Of a stretch of DNA of 64,000 nucleotides, positions 24,622-33,117 are shown piece after piece. The notes beneath the pieces were generated by a model. It did not search any database. It was not told the DNA's origin and saw only the letters and a list, made by a program, of their open reading frames with translations. The stretch's first letter is position 1; each line of letters opens with the position of its first letter. The stretch comes from CALRGE01 sp964360635 (lineage in GTDB: Bacteria; Patescibacteriota; Gracilibacteria; UBA1369; 2-02-FULL-48-14), in contig CAYHXO010000006.1 in NCBI GenBank assembly GCA_964360635.1, forward strand, positions 8,330 to 72,329, in the 5' to 3' direction. The position numbers and the translations under genes were made by a program.

Positions 24622-24956
24622 AACATCAACGCCATTTGGATTTTGATTCTTTTCATTATTGTTTCATCTAGATTTGAGACGTGTTTTTGTATTCTAATTT
24701 TATCGATAGTTCTAATTTGAAATAAAAGAGCGACACTATCAAAATTTAGCTTTGAAATTCTTTTGTCTATAAAATATGTAGTGATGTGACCTTTTGCAGT
24801 GAGATTTTTTGTTAATGGAGCAACTATGACGGTGTTTAGATTTTTATTTAAAATATCATTTTGAAGAATTAGAATCGGTCGACAACCTGATTGTTCATGG
24901 ACTTTAACAGGGTCAAGATTTGCGAGATAAATTCCGGCTTGTTTAATTTCAATCAT
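24618..24956 (-). CDS. MazF/PemK-family toxin (endoribonuclease)
   Basis: The 112-aa MazF/PemK-like toxin cleaves RNA in this family. It has the N-terminal strand and loop AGIYLANLDPVKVHEQSGCRPILILQND (family pattern G-y-a-LdP...GheQ.G.RPv.viqn), then NTVIVAPLT and the C-terminal SVALLFQIRTIDKIRI. The start overlaps the antitoxin gene by 8 bp, the usual antitoxin-then-toxin order. Confidence 0.9.
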   Translation of the reverse strand: MIEIKQAGIYLANLDPVKVHEQSGCRPILILQNDILNKNLNTVIVAPLTKNLTAKGHITTYFIDKRISKLNFDSVALLFQIRTIDKIRIQKHVSNLDETIMKRIKIQMALMF

Positions 24957-25176
24957 TTTTTGGCATTATTGCTAACCATTCATCTTCACTAGGAAGATCA
25001 TCGAATTTTATTTTTGAAAGTGCCTTAGCATCTTTTTCAAGTTGAGTGTTGAGCAAATCTTTAATTGCATGTTCAATTAATGAGCTTTTACTTACACCTG
25101 ATGTTTCTGTGAGATTATCTAACATTTCGTTTATGACAGGGTTAATTGTAATGGAGATACGGGTTTTACTTTGCAT
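24949..25176 (-). CDS. Ribbon-helix-helix antitoxin for MazF
   Basis: The 75-aa protein has an N-terminal ribbon-helix-helix (RISITINPVINEMLDNLTETSGVSKSSLIEHAIKDLL) and an acidic C-terminal tail (LPSEDEWLAIMPKND) of the kind that wraps the toxin. It overlaps mazF by 8 bp. It likely autoregulates from the upstream region shared with the ATPase gene. Confidence 0.88.
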   Translation of the reverse strand: MQSKTRISITINPVINEMLDNLTETSGVSKSSLIEHAIKDLLNTQLEKDAKALSKIKFDDLPSEDEWLAIMPKND

Positions 25177-25246
25177 AGTATGTAATATTAGTAATATTAA
25201 TTATACATACTTATATCTTACTGAACAAGAATAATAAGCACTAAAC

Positions 25247-25271
25247 CTGAAAAAGTCCTGAATTATTCCTG
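25247..25271. repeat. 25-bp repeat, copy 1
   Basis: CTGAAAAAGTCCTGAATTAT followed by TCCTG, found again with 23 of 25 matches at 30806-30830. Both copies lie upstream of a toxin-antitoxin operon on the minus strand and in the same orientation. Here the repeat runs into an inverted repeat, GAATTATT (25260-25267) with AATAATTC (25273-25280). Confidence 0.55.
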
Positions 25272-25293
25272 CAATAATTCCACCCTCAACAGG

Positions 25294-25322
25294 TTGACGG
25301 AGCCGCTATAATAAGGTATAAT
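25294..25322 (+). promoter_or_regulatory. Promoter of the T4SS-ATPase operon (leaderless)
   Basis: TTGACG (25294-25299), 17 bp, TATAAT (25317-25322), then ATG at 25329. The expected transcription start falls on the ATG itself, so the message should be leaderless. Confidence 0.75.
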
Positions 25323-25328
25323 TACTCT

Positions 25329-27572
25329 ATGGATTTTTTACATGTAATAGTCCCACAGGGAACGGCTGAAAATCCGAAAAAAGAAGGACTTTTCCTTCAG
25401 TTTTTGCAGAATCTACATAAAACGGCACATCATAAACATTTGTCGTTTGAACTTTTTGGTTATAATCAATACACATATTTTTTTATTGGTTGCGAGCCGG
25501 ATATTACAAAACTTGTAGAGGGTTTGATTTATTCAAGCTACCCGGATGCAGAAATTAGACCTGTAAAAGACTATACAACTGTCTATGATCCCAAAAAACA
25601 TGTTTTGCTGGGAACTAGCGCAAAGTTTGCAATGAGCGATATTTATCCCTTCAAAGCTTACGATGAATTTGAGGTGGATTCCCTATCTTCGATTTTTTCA
25701 GTAATTTCGAAATTGGGAAGAAATGATCATGCTTGGGTACAAATTTTGACGGTACCGATTGATGAAGATTGGAAGTATCATTTTTTGAGAAAATTCAGAA
25801 TGCGACTTAATAGATTTTTGCGAAGATTCCGTTTGAAGAATTATGTTCGAATGAAAGAAAAATCAGAATATTACAAAGAAGAAGAGGCACTTTTTATTCA
25901 TAAATCAGAGCATGAACCATTTAAAGTTCAAATTCGATTTGGAGCAGTGTCTGACAAAGAAGATGAAGCACAGAAAAATTTATTAGCGCTTTCGAAGGCA
26001 TTTTTTCAGTTTAATAAAACAGATGCAAATCATTTTGAATTGGAAAAAGTTAAAAAGGGCGCTGCATTTTTGCGTGAATATCAAAGTAGACATATTGATA
26101 ACGGCGCGATTGTTAGCGATCATGAATTGGCTACATTTTTCCATATTCCGAATGCAGATCACGTTCCACACGTTGTGCATGTGATGGCAAAAAAACATGA
26201 GCCACCAAAAGATTTACCAACCGGCGGCCCGGATGTTTGTATGTTTGGAATGACAAATTACCATAATAATTTTCAGCACTTTGGAATTAAACGTGATGAT
26301 AGACGAAGGCATCTTTATCTTGTTGGAAAGAGCGGAACCGGTAAATCAAAAATGCTTGAGCTTTTGATTCAGGCAGATATAAATGCCGGGAAAGGTATTG
26401 GTGTTTTAGACCCGCACGGTGATCTTGTGGATAACATTTTGCGAATGATTCCTGAATCAAGAATGAAGGATGTAATTTTGTTCGATCCTTCTGATACTGA
26501 GTTCCCTATCGCATTTAATCCGCTCGAAAAAGTTGATGAAAAATTCAAGATGCAAATCACAATTGGTTTCATTGATATTTTCAAAAAACTATTCGGCGGA
26601 AACTGGTCTGATCGTTTGGAACACGTTTTGCGATATACAACTTTAGCGCTTTTAGATTCCCCGAACACAACGGTACTTTCAATTTTGAAAATGCTTTCTG
26701 ATAAAAATTACCGTCAGAAAATTGTGGCAAGAATTGAAGATTCAGTGGTGAAAAATTTCTGGGTGAATGAATTTGCTGGATGGAGCGAGAAGTTTGATAG
26801 CGAGGCGATTACTCCACTTTTGAATAAAGTTGGACAGTTGGTTTCAACAAATATGATTCGAAATATTATCGGTCAGCCGGTGAATACTTTCAATATTCGA
26901 GACATAATGGACAATAAAAAAATCCTCTTAATGAAAGTCTCAAAAGGGCTTCTTGGAGAGGAAAATTCACAGTTAGTTGGAGCAATGATTATCACGAAAA
27001 TTTATCAAGCAGCAATGGCTAGAGCAGACATGCGAGAAGACGATAGAAGTGATTTTTATTTCTATGTGGATGAGTTCCAAAACTTTGCAACAAATACATT
27101 TTCTGAGATTTTATCTGAAGCGCGAAAATACAGATTGAACATGACTATTGCTCACCAATATATTGGACAGCTTTCAGACCTCGTTAGAAAAACAGTTTTT
27201 GGTAACGTTGGTACAATTGTAAACTTTCGTGTTGGTGCGGAAGATGCGGTGATTTTGGCAGAAGAATACACTCCGATTTTCAATGTTCGAGATATTATTA
27301 ATCTTGGAGTTCGAGAATTTTATACAAAAATGTCCGTACAAGGTGAACTTTCAGAAGCTTTTTCAGGCCGAACTTTAGATATCAAATATAACCCTGTTGA
27401 TAAGACTCGTGAAATTATTGATATTTCTCGTGCTGCTTATTGCCACCCTCGTGAAGAGGTTGAAGAAATGTTGAAAAAATGGGATGAAGGAAAAATTGAA
27501 GAACCCGGTGCTATTGCTCCAAAGAACGATGTTATTGAAGAAGCCGCGGAGTTTGAGATGCCTTTGATTTAA
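25329..27572 (+). CDS. T4SS coupling-type / TraM-recognition P-loop ATPase
   Basis: The 747-aa DNA-transfer-type ATPase follows the VirD4/TraG-like or HerA/DUF87 pattern. The N-terminal ~300 residues form an accessory domain with a very basic stretch (RKFRMRLNRFLRRFRLK). The P-loop LVGKSGTGKSKMLELL lies at ~334-349, GIGVLDPHGDLVDNIL follows, and Walker B FYFYVDEFQNFA at ~577 precedes a TraM-recognition-like region (SEARKYRLNMTIAHQYIGQL). No membrane helix is obvious. CPR genomes commonly carry such ATPases, presumably for type IV pilus, DNA-uptake or secretion machinery. It heads an operon with the next three genes (gaps of 3 and 9 bp, then a 4-bp overlap). Confidence 0.85.
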   Translation: MDFLHVIVPQGTAENPKKEGLFLQFLQNLHKTAHHKHLSFELFGYNQYTYFFIGCEPDITKLVEGLIYSSYPDAEIRPVKDYTTVYDPKKHVLLGTSAKFAMSDIYPFKAYDEFEVDSLSSIFSVISKLGRNDHAWVQILTVPIDEDWKYHFLRKFRMRLNRFLRRFRLKNYVRMKEKSEYYKEEEALFIHKSEHEPFKVQIRFGAVSDKEDEAQKNLLALSKAFFQFNKTDANHFELEKVKKGAAFLREYQSRHIDNGAIVSDHELATFFHIPNADHVPHVVHVMAKKHEPPKDLPTGGPDVCMFGMTNYHNNFQHFGIKRDDRRRHLYLVGKSGTGKSKMLELLIQADINAGKGIGVLDPHGDLVDNILRMIPESRMKDVILFDPSDTEFPIAFNPLEKVDEKFKMQITIGFIDIFKKLFGGNWSDRLEHVLRYTTLALLDSPNTTVLSILKMLSDKNYRQKIVARIEDSVVKNFWVNEFAGWSEKFDSEAITPLLNKVGQLVSTNMIRNIIGQPVNTFNIRDIMDNKKILLMKVSKGLLGEENSQLVGAMIITKIYQAAMARADMREDDRSDFYFYVDEFQNFATNTFSEILSEARKYRLNMTIAHQYIGQLSDLVRKTVFGNVGTIVNFRVGAEDAVILAEEYTPIFNVRDIINLGVREFYTKMSVQGELSEAFSGRTLDIKYNPVDKTREIIDISRAAYCHPREEVEEMLKKWDEGKIEEPGAIAPKNDVIEEAAEFEMPLI

Positions 27573-27575
27573 TTT

Positions 27576-28568
27576 ATGGAAGACCAAAAAAAATGGTGGG
27601 AGGATGCTCATGCGGAAATACCTAGACATGCAACGAAAATTGTCTGTGATACGGATAAAAATAAAATTCTTAAACTAAAATCAGGGGATGAGTTGAATGT
27701 AAATGTAATTGATTCAAAAAATAAAAAGTTTGAGGTTAAGATATCTATAAAAACCATTGAGTTAATTGGAGAGATTTATTCAGTTGAAGGTTTTACAATC
27801 AATAAATATCCGATTAATCTGGAGCTTAGTTTTAGTGATCCTGAATCTAGTTTAATTTGGTGGCATGGTCAAAAACCTAGAGAGCTAAAAACTGATGAAG
27901 ATGAATTTATAGACAATCCTGTTGTAAGAGAAATGTATCGAGCAAAATTGGAATTAATTCAAAATTATTCCGATAATTTTCCACATTCCGATGGGCCTGA
28001 AAATATAGATTTACCAAAAAATAAAGCGGAATTTAGTACTAGTCAAAATCGATTTGAAAATGAGTTAAGTCCATATCAAACGAAATTCAGCAATCATGAA
28101 CAAACACAGATTTTTTGGAGAGGGAATGAAAATATCGGTCATAAATTACATTTAAATGTGGCTCTAAATAACGTGAAGAAAGTGTCTGAATATCTCATAA
28201 GAAATCGGATACTACATAAATATTTATCCGGAGGAGAAGTTGATGACGGGAAAATTTTTACTATATATGGCGGCTCAAAAAAAAATACTGATAAAATTGC
28301 TAAACAAATTTCTGATGATCTAAAAAATGAGCTGTGCAAACCTCTTGCCAATGGCGAAGTGGAATATGCACCGAATGTTGTCGGTAGATTTTTCCCAAGA
28401 GGTGATGATTTTGCACAGTATGGGCTTGGACTCAAAGGTATCACTCCAAAATATGAATTCGTTCACAATCTTGTTGATGGTAAAAATCCTCAACTTTTAC
28501 CGATCGCTTTTAAAGCATCTTTTGATGAATTATCAGCAAGATATGGAGAATATTTTTATGGGAACTAA
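27576..28568 (+). CDS. Unknown protein with possible HopA1-like domain, 330 aa
   Basis: This is not firmly recognised. Residues ~1-100 are a mixed alpha/beta part. The segment ~180-290 (GHKLHLNVALNNVKKVSEYL, GKIFTIYGGSKKNTDKIAKQ, GEVEYAPNVVGRFFPRGDD, YGLGLKGITP) has the strand-helix-strand order of HopA1-type domains, seen in type III effectors and in lanthipeptide loci. This is an impression from pattern, not a match. The C-terminus FDELSARYGEYFYGN resembles the end of the next protein (LEELSSQYGE). It lies 3 bp behind a T4SS-type ATPase. An exported effector or toxin is one possibility. Confidence 0.5.
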   Translation: MEDQKKWWEDAHAEIPRHATKIVCDTDKNKILKLKSGDELNVNVIDSKNKKFEVKISIKTIELIGEIYSVEGFTINKYPINLELSFSDPESSLIWWHGQKPRELKTDEDEFIDNPVVREMYRAKLELIQNYSDNFPHSDGPENIDLPKNKAEFSTSQNRFENELSPYQTKFSNHEQTQIFWRGNENIGHKLHLNVALNNVKKVSEYLIRNRILHKYLSGGEVDDGKIFTIYGGSKKNTDKIAKQISDDLKNELCKPLANGEVEYAPNVVGRFFPRGDDFAQYGLGLKGITPKYEFVHNLVDGKNPQLLPIAFKASFDELSARYGEYFYGN

Positions 28569-28577
28569 TACTTTTAT

Positions 28578-29150
28578 ATGTCTGAAACAAATCCTGAAAA
28601 TCAAAAAAATATAATTGCCGAACTTTATCAAACTGAAGTAATTGAAAATGACGAAAGATATTATGGAGCGCATGGAACTCCTACTAAAGAATTGGCTGAT
28701 AAAATATTAGCAGAAGGAATAATAACTATGCACTCCGGAGATTTAGGCCGAACTTGTTTGGCAATACCTACTGATCCTGCCAAAGCCGGAAATATTTTGC
28801 TGAATTATGAACATCGTCAGCCATTAAAATACATTGTGATTGTTTCATATAAATTAGGAATCCGTGATCACCAAATCATTCAAGAGGATGTGCCGGAGCT
28901 TATGGCTAAAGCTGTTCCTGGATATGAAAGTTATAATTCATATGTTCATAAAATTTCTCCTCAATTTATAAAGGGTTATTTTGATTGTATTGAGAATAAA
29001 TTTGTGAAAAATCCGCTTTATGATTCAAATGCCGAACCTGTTACAACTAGGCGTTCGCAATTTCCTCAAGTTACCTTAGAAGAATTGTCTTCTCAATATG
29101 GAGAAACAGCTGTTAAAATAACAGAAACTAATCCTGACGATTGGGTATGA
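28578..29150 (+). CDS. Unknown protein, possibly ADP-ribosyltransferase-like, 190 aa
   Basis: This is not firmly recognised. Residues ~28-75 read YYGAHGTPTKELADKILAEG, then GDLGRTCLAIPTDPAKAG...NY. This follows the order seen in the H-Y-E class of ADP-ribosyltransferase folds: HGT, helix IL.eGi, G..G..la, Y. The catalytic Glu is not evident. The segment LKYIVIVSYKLG is a core strand. Near the C-terminus, LEELSSQYGE resembles the tail of the preceding 330-aa protein (FDELSARYGE). The stop overlaps the MFS transporter start (ATGA). The fold call is tentative. Confidence 0.45.
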   Translation: MSETNPENQKNIIAELYQTEVIENDERYYGAHGTPTKELADKILAEGIITMHSGDLGRTCLAIPTDPAKAGNILLNYEHRQPLKYIVIVSYKLGIRDHQIIQEDVPELMAKAVPGYESYNSYVHKISPQFIKGYFDCIENKFVKNPLYDSNAEPVTTRRSQFPQVTLEELSSQYGETAVKITETNPDDWV

Positions 29151-30319
29151 AATCCAAAATCCTTCAGAACATTCCGAAACTATATTTAATGCAGTTTTTT
29201 TCGGAGCTGATTTTCTTTATTCCTATAATGATCCCATTTTTTGGAGGGTTAGGATTTTCGATGAAAGAGATTTTGATGCTGGAAGGTGCTTTTGCCGCGA
29301 TGTTGGTACTTTTTGAAATTCCATCAGGATATTTTTCGGATAGAGTTGGTAGAAAAAAGACATTGATACTCGGTACATTAATTCAGCTGATTGGATTAAT
29401 CTTATTTGTTTTCTCTAATGAGTATTTATGGTTTTTTATTGGCGAGTTAATAATTGGTATTGGTAGTAGTTTGGTTTCCGGAACTGTTGAGGCTTTGATT
29501 TTTGAAAGTCTTGCTGAGGCAAAACAAAGTTCAAAATATAAAAAAATCCAAGGAAATATTTTTTCATTTGCAAGAATCGGTTCGCTTTTCAGCAATATTT
29601 TAGGAGCAATGTTGGCAATTATTTCAATCAGACTTCCTTTTCACTTAACTCTAATTACATGGACAATTTGGTTCTTAATTAATTTAACTTTAATTGAGCC
29701 AGAGAAACATGAGATGGAATCTGAGAAGTGGCAGCACTTTAAACGTATTTTTAGAGAAACTTTCGGCGGTAATAAAAAATTGGGATTATTCATTGTTTAC
29801 TCATCAATTCCATATGGTTTTTTCTTTATAACTTTCTGGCTTTATCAGAGATATATGGAGTTTATAGAATTGCCGATTTTTTATTTTGGATTCGTGATTG
29901 CAGCAATGAATATTGCGTCAATTATCGGTTCAAAATATGGTAAAGAGATTGAGGATTTTGTCGGCCAAAAACTTTGCATGATCTTACTACCTCTCGTTGC
30001 AGTTTTAGATTGGATTTTGCTCGCGAATATTCAAACATTTTGGGCGATTCCTTTTTTAACAATTACAAGCCTGCTTTGGGGATTAACGATGCCATTATTT
30101 TATGACTACATTCAACAAACAATAAGTAACGATAGACGAGCTACTGTTCTTTCAATTCGAAGCTTTTTCTCACGCGGAATTTATTTTGTATTCTCACCAC
30201 TTTTAGGAACCATAACGGATTTGTGGGGAATACAAGATGCACTATTAGCTTCTGCTATTTTGCTGTTTATTTTTAGCGGGGCGAGTTGGATTAGCCTAAG
30301 GAAAGTTGGGGTTTTATAA
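29147..30319 (+). CDS. Major facilitator superfamily transporter
   Basis: The 390-aa protein has about 12 hydrophobic segments. The MFS loop 2-3 signature is present (SGYFSDRVGRKKTLILG), followed by TM3-4 (LIFESLAEAKQSSKYKK between segments) and a second half with related spacing. This is the drug/metabolite efflux-like pattern, and the substrate cannot be told. I start at the ATG overlapping the previous stop (ATGA); a TTG 6 bp upstream is less likely. It is the last gene of the ATPase operon and ends 6 bp into the convergent hicA. Confidence 0.85.
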   Translation: MKSKILQNIPKLYLMQFFSELIFFIPIMIPFFGGLGFSMKEILMLEGAFAAMLVLFEIPSGYFSDRVGRKKTLILGTLIQLIGLILFVFSNEYLWFFIGELIIGIGSSLVSGTVEALIFESLAEAKQSSKYKKIQGNIFSFARIGSLFSNILGAMLAIISIRLPFHLTLITWTIWFLINLTLIEPEKHEMESEKWQHFKRIFRETFGGNKKLGLFIVYSSIPYGFFFITFWLYQRYMEFIELPIFYFGFVIAAMNIASIIGSKYGKEIEDFVGQKLCMILLPLVAVLDWILLANIQTFWAIPFLTITSLLWGLTMPLFYDYIQQTISNDRRATVLSIRSFFSRGIYFVFSPLLGTITDLWGIQDALLASAILLFIFSGASWISLRKVGVL

Positions 30320-30511
30320 GTCTGCATCTCTAAAAATCTGCTTTATTATTTTGGGATGTAGAGTTTTTGAGGTGTGAAATGGTATAGTTAAACGAATTCC
30401 GGATTCATTTTTGTAGATTCTATGGCTTCCACTTTGTCGGATAAGTTTAAATCCACGCTTCTCGACCAAAGTAGCCAAATCCTTGGCATTTAATCTAGGT
30501 AATTTGACCAT
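30314..30511 (-). CDS. hicA: HicA-family toxin
   Basis: The 65-aa HicA mRNA interferase has a double-stranded-RNA-binding fold. It carries the family pattern LPRLNAKDLATLVEKRGFKL followed by RQSGSHRIYKN with the catalytic His, then LTIPFHTSKTLHPKIIKQI. I start at the ATG at 30511, which matches the family N-terminus and lies 2 bp after the hicB stop. Upstream in-frame sequence would run through hicB. Confidence 0.9.
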   Translation of the reverse strand: MVKLPRLNAKDLATLVEKRGFKLIRQSGSHRIYKNESGIRLTIPFHTSKTLHPKIIKQIFRDADL

Positions 30512-30513
30512 AA

Positions 30514-30762
30514 TTAAATGCTTACCTGAAGTGAAGTGACATTTATGGATTTGGGGCTTCTCCAAGTTTGCCCTTCCTCCATTCTGTCCTCAATGTGGAG
30601 TTTTATGACATCTTTAATATTAAAAAGCGCCTGCTCATAAGTTTCGCCTTGAGTGTAACAGCCCTGTAACTGCGGACAGTAAGCAAAGAAACCACTATTG
30701 TCTTCTTCTATTATCACCGTAAAAAGTTGTTTCTTTTTCATGAAATCGATATATGTTTTCAT
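30514..30762 (-). CDS. hicB: HicB-family antitoxin
   Basis: The 82-aa antitoxin has the HicB partial RNase-H-like fold: FTVIIEEDNSGFFAYCPQLQGCYTQGETYEQALFNIKDVIKLHI. It lacks a long DNA-binding C-terminus. It precedes hicA with a 2-bp gap (hicB then hicA). A TATAAT-like -10 lies just upstream on the minus strand. The initiating Met could instead be the internal one at residue 8. Confidence 0.88.
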   Translation of the reverse strand: MKTYIDFMKKKQLFTVIIEEDNSGFFAYCPQLQGCYTQGETYEQALFNIKDVIKLHIEDRMEEGQTWRSPKSINVTSLQVSI

Positions 30763-30805
30763 ATAGATTATATTATGGATTAAGTAATAAGGATAGCCTT
30801 CAAAA

Positions 30806-30830
30806 CTGACAAAGTCCTGAATAATTCCTG
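30806..30830. repeat. 25-bp repeat, copy 2
   Basis: CTGACAAAGTCCTGAATAAT followed by TCCTG, the partner of 25247-25271. It lies 44 bp upstream of the hicB start. The two copies bracket the ATPase-MFS-hicBA block. Confidence 0.55.
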
Positions 30831-30894
30831 AATTTTTCAGAAAGAACTTGACATATTAATCACAAAAAATGTTTAGCATAAAATTTACCTGAAA

Positions 30895-30914
30895 AAGTGT
30901 TCCCGGGAACACTT
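30895..30914. repeat. 20-bp perfect palindrome, copy 1
   Basis: AAGTGTTCCCGGGAACACTT is a perfect palindrome and recurs base for base inside murG at 57335-57354. On the minus strand it is followed by a short T run and lies 25 bp beyond the end of the purP-like gene. It could therefore serve as that operon's terminator (8-bp stem, CCGG loop). Confidence 0.7.
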
Positions 30915-30938
30915 CTCAATCTATAAATTATAAAATAA

Positions 30939-32048
30939 TTAAGTCAGAATCTGGCTCAACTTCTTCGTCTTAATCGCCTCTTTAATTTCGATTGCGATTC
31001 TTTCACCGTAGCTCATTGGTTCGCCCCAGAGATAACTTGTGTAAGGTGTGAATTTTGTTCCTGGAGAACCTGGAATTCGCATTGAGACGTCGAAAATTAC
31101 TAATTCTTCTCGGCCATTTTCAGAGGCAACGGCGCCTTGTAATGCGAAAGGACCGATTATGCCGGGCTTTGAGTGTTTCTGTGTGGCTGCAACGAATCTC
31201 TCACCAATTTCATAGGCTTTTTCTACAAGTGATTCTTTGATTGTTACTGCGAAGTGACCGGTTTCAATCATGGTTGGGTTGTAGCCTGAGTTTAAAAGTT
31301 CTGATTGAACATTTGAGTTTAGGCGAAGAAATCCATCAAGACTAGTTTGGCGTCGAGCATCAGTTCCCATTAATTCGAGTCGTTTTGAAAGTGGGGAATA
31401 GAAAAAGTTGAAGTTCACTTGAGCGCCAATTATGAATTCTTCGATTACTGCTTTTTCTAGCCCGGCTTTTGTGATTTGACCTTTTTTGATCATAGCAGAT
31501 GATTTTTCTTCATAGTCTTTTTGGCTCACTGCAACAAAGAATGCGCGTTCGTAAGAACGAGTTGCTTCATTAACTTTCACAATGACAGGACGGTCAATTT
31601 TTGATGGAGAACTTATCATTTTTGGTATTCTTATTCCGGCTTGTTCAAGCAACCAGTACTGATTTTTTTCAACATCACGTTCTTCAAGACGAACCATATG
31701 ACGAGTGCCGAAAATTGGAATTTCGAAGTTTTTTTCGATCTGGTCAAAGTCGCAATAAACCCAAAAATAACGATTGTGAATGAAAATTACATTTCGTTTT
31801 TTTAGTTCTTTTTGGACTTCTGGTTTTGTAATATCAGAAAATTTGTCTACTAAAATTACTTCATCAATGCAGCCTAGGCCATCACGAGTTTTGTAATATT
31901 CCGCGTAAGTTTTTTCACGACCTTTTTGGCAAACAGCGAGAGTTTTGAAGCCATGTTTTTTTGCTCCGGCGCAAACGTCTAGTGCGCTGTGACCTCCGAG
32001 AACTGCAATTGTCACGTCCTTTGGAGTGATTTTATTGTTTGTTTTCAT
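30939..32048 (-). CDS. PurP-like formate-dependent AICAR formylase, ATP-grasp (copy A)
   Basis: The 369-aa ATP-grasp protein has the PurP layout. It has an N-terminal Rossmann-like PurP domain (IAVLGGHSALDVCAGAKKHGFKTLAVCQKG), ATP-grasp segments (VIVKVNEATRSYERAFFVA, EEFIIGAQVNFNFFYS, ELMGTDARRQTSLDGFLRL) and the C-terminal VIFDVSMRIPGSPGTKFTPYTSYLWG. In archaea PurP makes FAICAR from AICAR, formate and ATP. It overlaps copy B by 4 bp (ATGA), so both are translated together, downstream of purH. Substrate specificity is inferred. Confidence 0.85.
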   Translation of the reverse strand: MKTNNKITPKDVTIAVLGGHSALDVCAGAKKHGFKTLAVCQKGREKTYAEYYKTRDGLGCIDEVILVDKFSDITKPEVQKELKKRNVIFIHNRYFWVYCDFDQIEKNFEIPIFGTRHMVRLEERDVEKNQYWLLEQAGIRIPKMISSPSKIDRPVIVKVNEATRSYERAFFVAVSQKDYEEKSSAMIKKGQITKAGLEKAVIEEFIIGAQVNFNFFYSPLSKRLELMGTDARRQTSLDGFLRLNSNVQSELLNSGYNPTMIETGHFAVTIKESLVEKAYEIGERFVAATQKHSKPGIIGPFALQGAVASENGREELVIFDVSMRIPGSPGTKFTPYTSYLWGEPMSYGERIAIEIKEAIKTKKLSQILT

Positions 32049-33073
32049 CCTAGAATATCTTGTAAACGGCCAGATTGAATTGCTGTTTTAATTTCGCGAG
32101 CTACACGACGACCAGTAGACATTGGCTCGTTATATTTTAACCAAGTATATGGTGAACCATTTGTGTAAGGATTTGTTCCTGCGACAATTCTTGCAGATAT
32201 TTCGAAAACACGGAAATTTAAATTTGGATCAATAATTCCTTCGAGACAGAAAGGACCGTAAAGACCCTTTGGAACTCCGTCGAGTTTTTTTGAAGCCGCA
32301 ACAACATCTTCACCAATTTTGAAAAACATCGGCAACATTGATTCACGCACAACAATCGGAATATTTCCTGTGATTGTGTAACTGGTTTGAATTCCGGCAT
32401 CGAGCTGATCTTTGGCGGCAATTCGACCGATTGAGTCTGCGTTTGATTCATAACGTTTATCGAAGCTCATGATTTCAAGTTCACCTGTGAGTGCCGATTG
32501 AAAGTAATGAACATACATAGGAACTCCAACAATATATTCTTGAATAACATAATCATCAGGATCTTTAAATTTTTTAATTCTTTCGTAGAATTCTTCAGTT
32601 GAATTTGCAATAAAATAACCGAAGCCACCTTTTGCTCCGTGGAATTTCACGATTGCCGGACCGTCAATTTCTTCCGGAGTTTTATAAATTTTAGGCAGAT
32701 TTAAACCCGCATCTTGAAGCCAAACTCTTTCCATTGATCGGTCTGATTCCCAGATCAAAATTCCTTTTGATCCGTAGTGCATTGCCTTTAGCGAATCTTT
32801 GATTTTCTGAGGACCAAGATAACTAACAAAACTTCCGTGCGGAATTACGATTGCATTTTTTCCCATCAGAATTTTCTCGATTTCAAAAAAATTCTCGAAA
32901 GAATCTATTTCGATTATTTCATCGGCTACTCCATAACTATCGTATGGTTTGCGCGTTTCTTTAGTACAAATCGCTATTGCCTTCATGCCTTCATCACGAG
33001 CACCCTTGAGGATTTGGAGAGCCGTGTGGCTCCCTAGTGTGGCTATCGCAAAATCTTTAATATCGTTGCTCAT
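32045..33073 (-). CDS. PurP-like formate-dependent AICAR formylase, ATP-grasp (copy B)
   Basis: The 342-aa paralog of the next gene has the same domains: FAIATLGSHTALQILKGARDEGMKAIAICTK, AIVKFHGAKGGFGYFIANS, QEYIVGVPMYVHYFQS, ELEIMSFDKRYESNADSIG, and RVFEISARIVAGTNPYTNGSPYTWL. This copy keeps the Gly-rich ATP loop (GAKGGFGY) better than copy A, where it reads EATRSYER. The gene lies 44 bp after purH on the same strand. Two unequal copies could form a heteromer, or one copy may have drifted in function. Confidence 0.85.
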   Translation of the reverse strand: MSNDIKDFAIATLGSHTALQILKGARDEGMKAIAICTKETRKPYDSYGVADEIIEIDSFENFFEIEKILMGKNAIVIPHGSFVSYLGPQKIKDSLKAMHYGSKGILIWESDRSMERVWLQDAGLNLPKIYKTPEEIDGPAIVKFHGAKGGFGYFIANSTEEFYERIKKFKDPDDYVIQEYIVGVPMYVHYFQSALTGELEIMSFDKRYESNADSIGRIAAKDQLDAGIQTSYTITGNIPIVVRESMLPMFFKIGEDVVAASKKLDGVPKGLYGPFCLEGIIDPNLNFRVFEISARIVAGTNPYTNGSPYTWLKYNEPMSTGRRVAREIKTAIQSGRLQDILG

Positions 33074-33117
33074 TTGAGCTATTCTATCAATTTTTTGAGT
33101 TTTGTCGAGGGAAAATT

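Noticed and set aside
30848..30882. Plus-strand promoter starting with TTGACA
   Set aside because: No -10 at a proper distance and no plus-strand gene downstream. All genes to 36 kb are on the minus strand.
30895..30914. Canonical parS site
   Set aside because: The centre is CCCGGG rather than CACGTG, and no parA/parB or origin genes are in the window. A diverged site stays possible but is not claimed.
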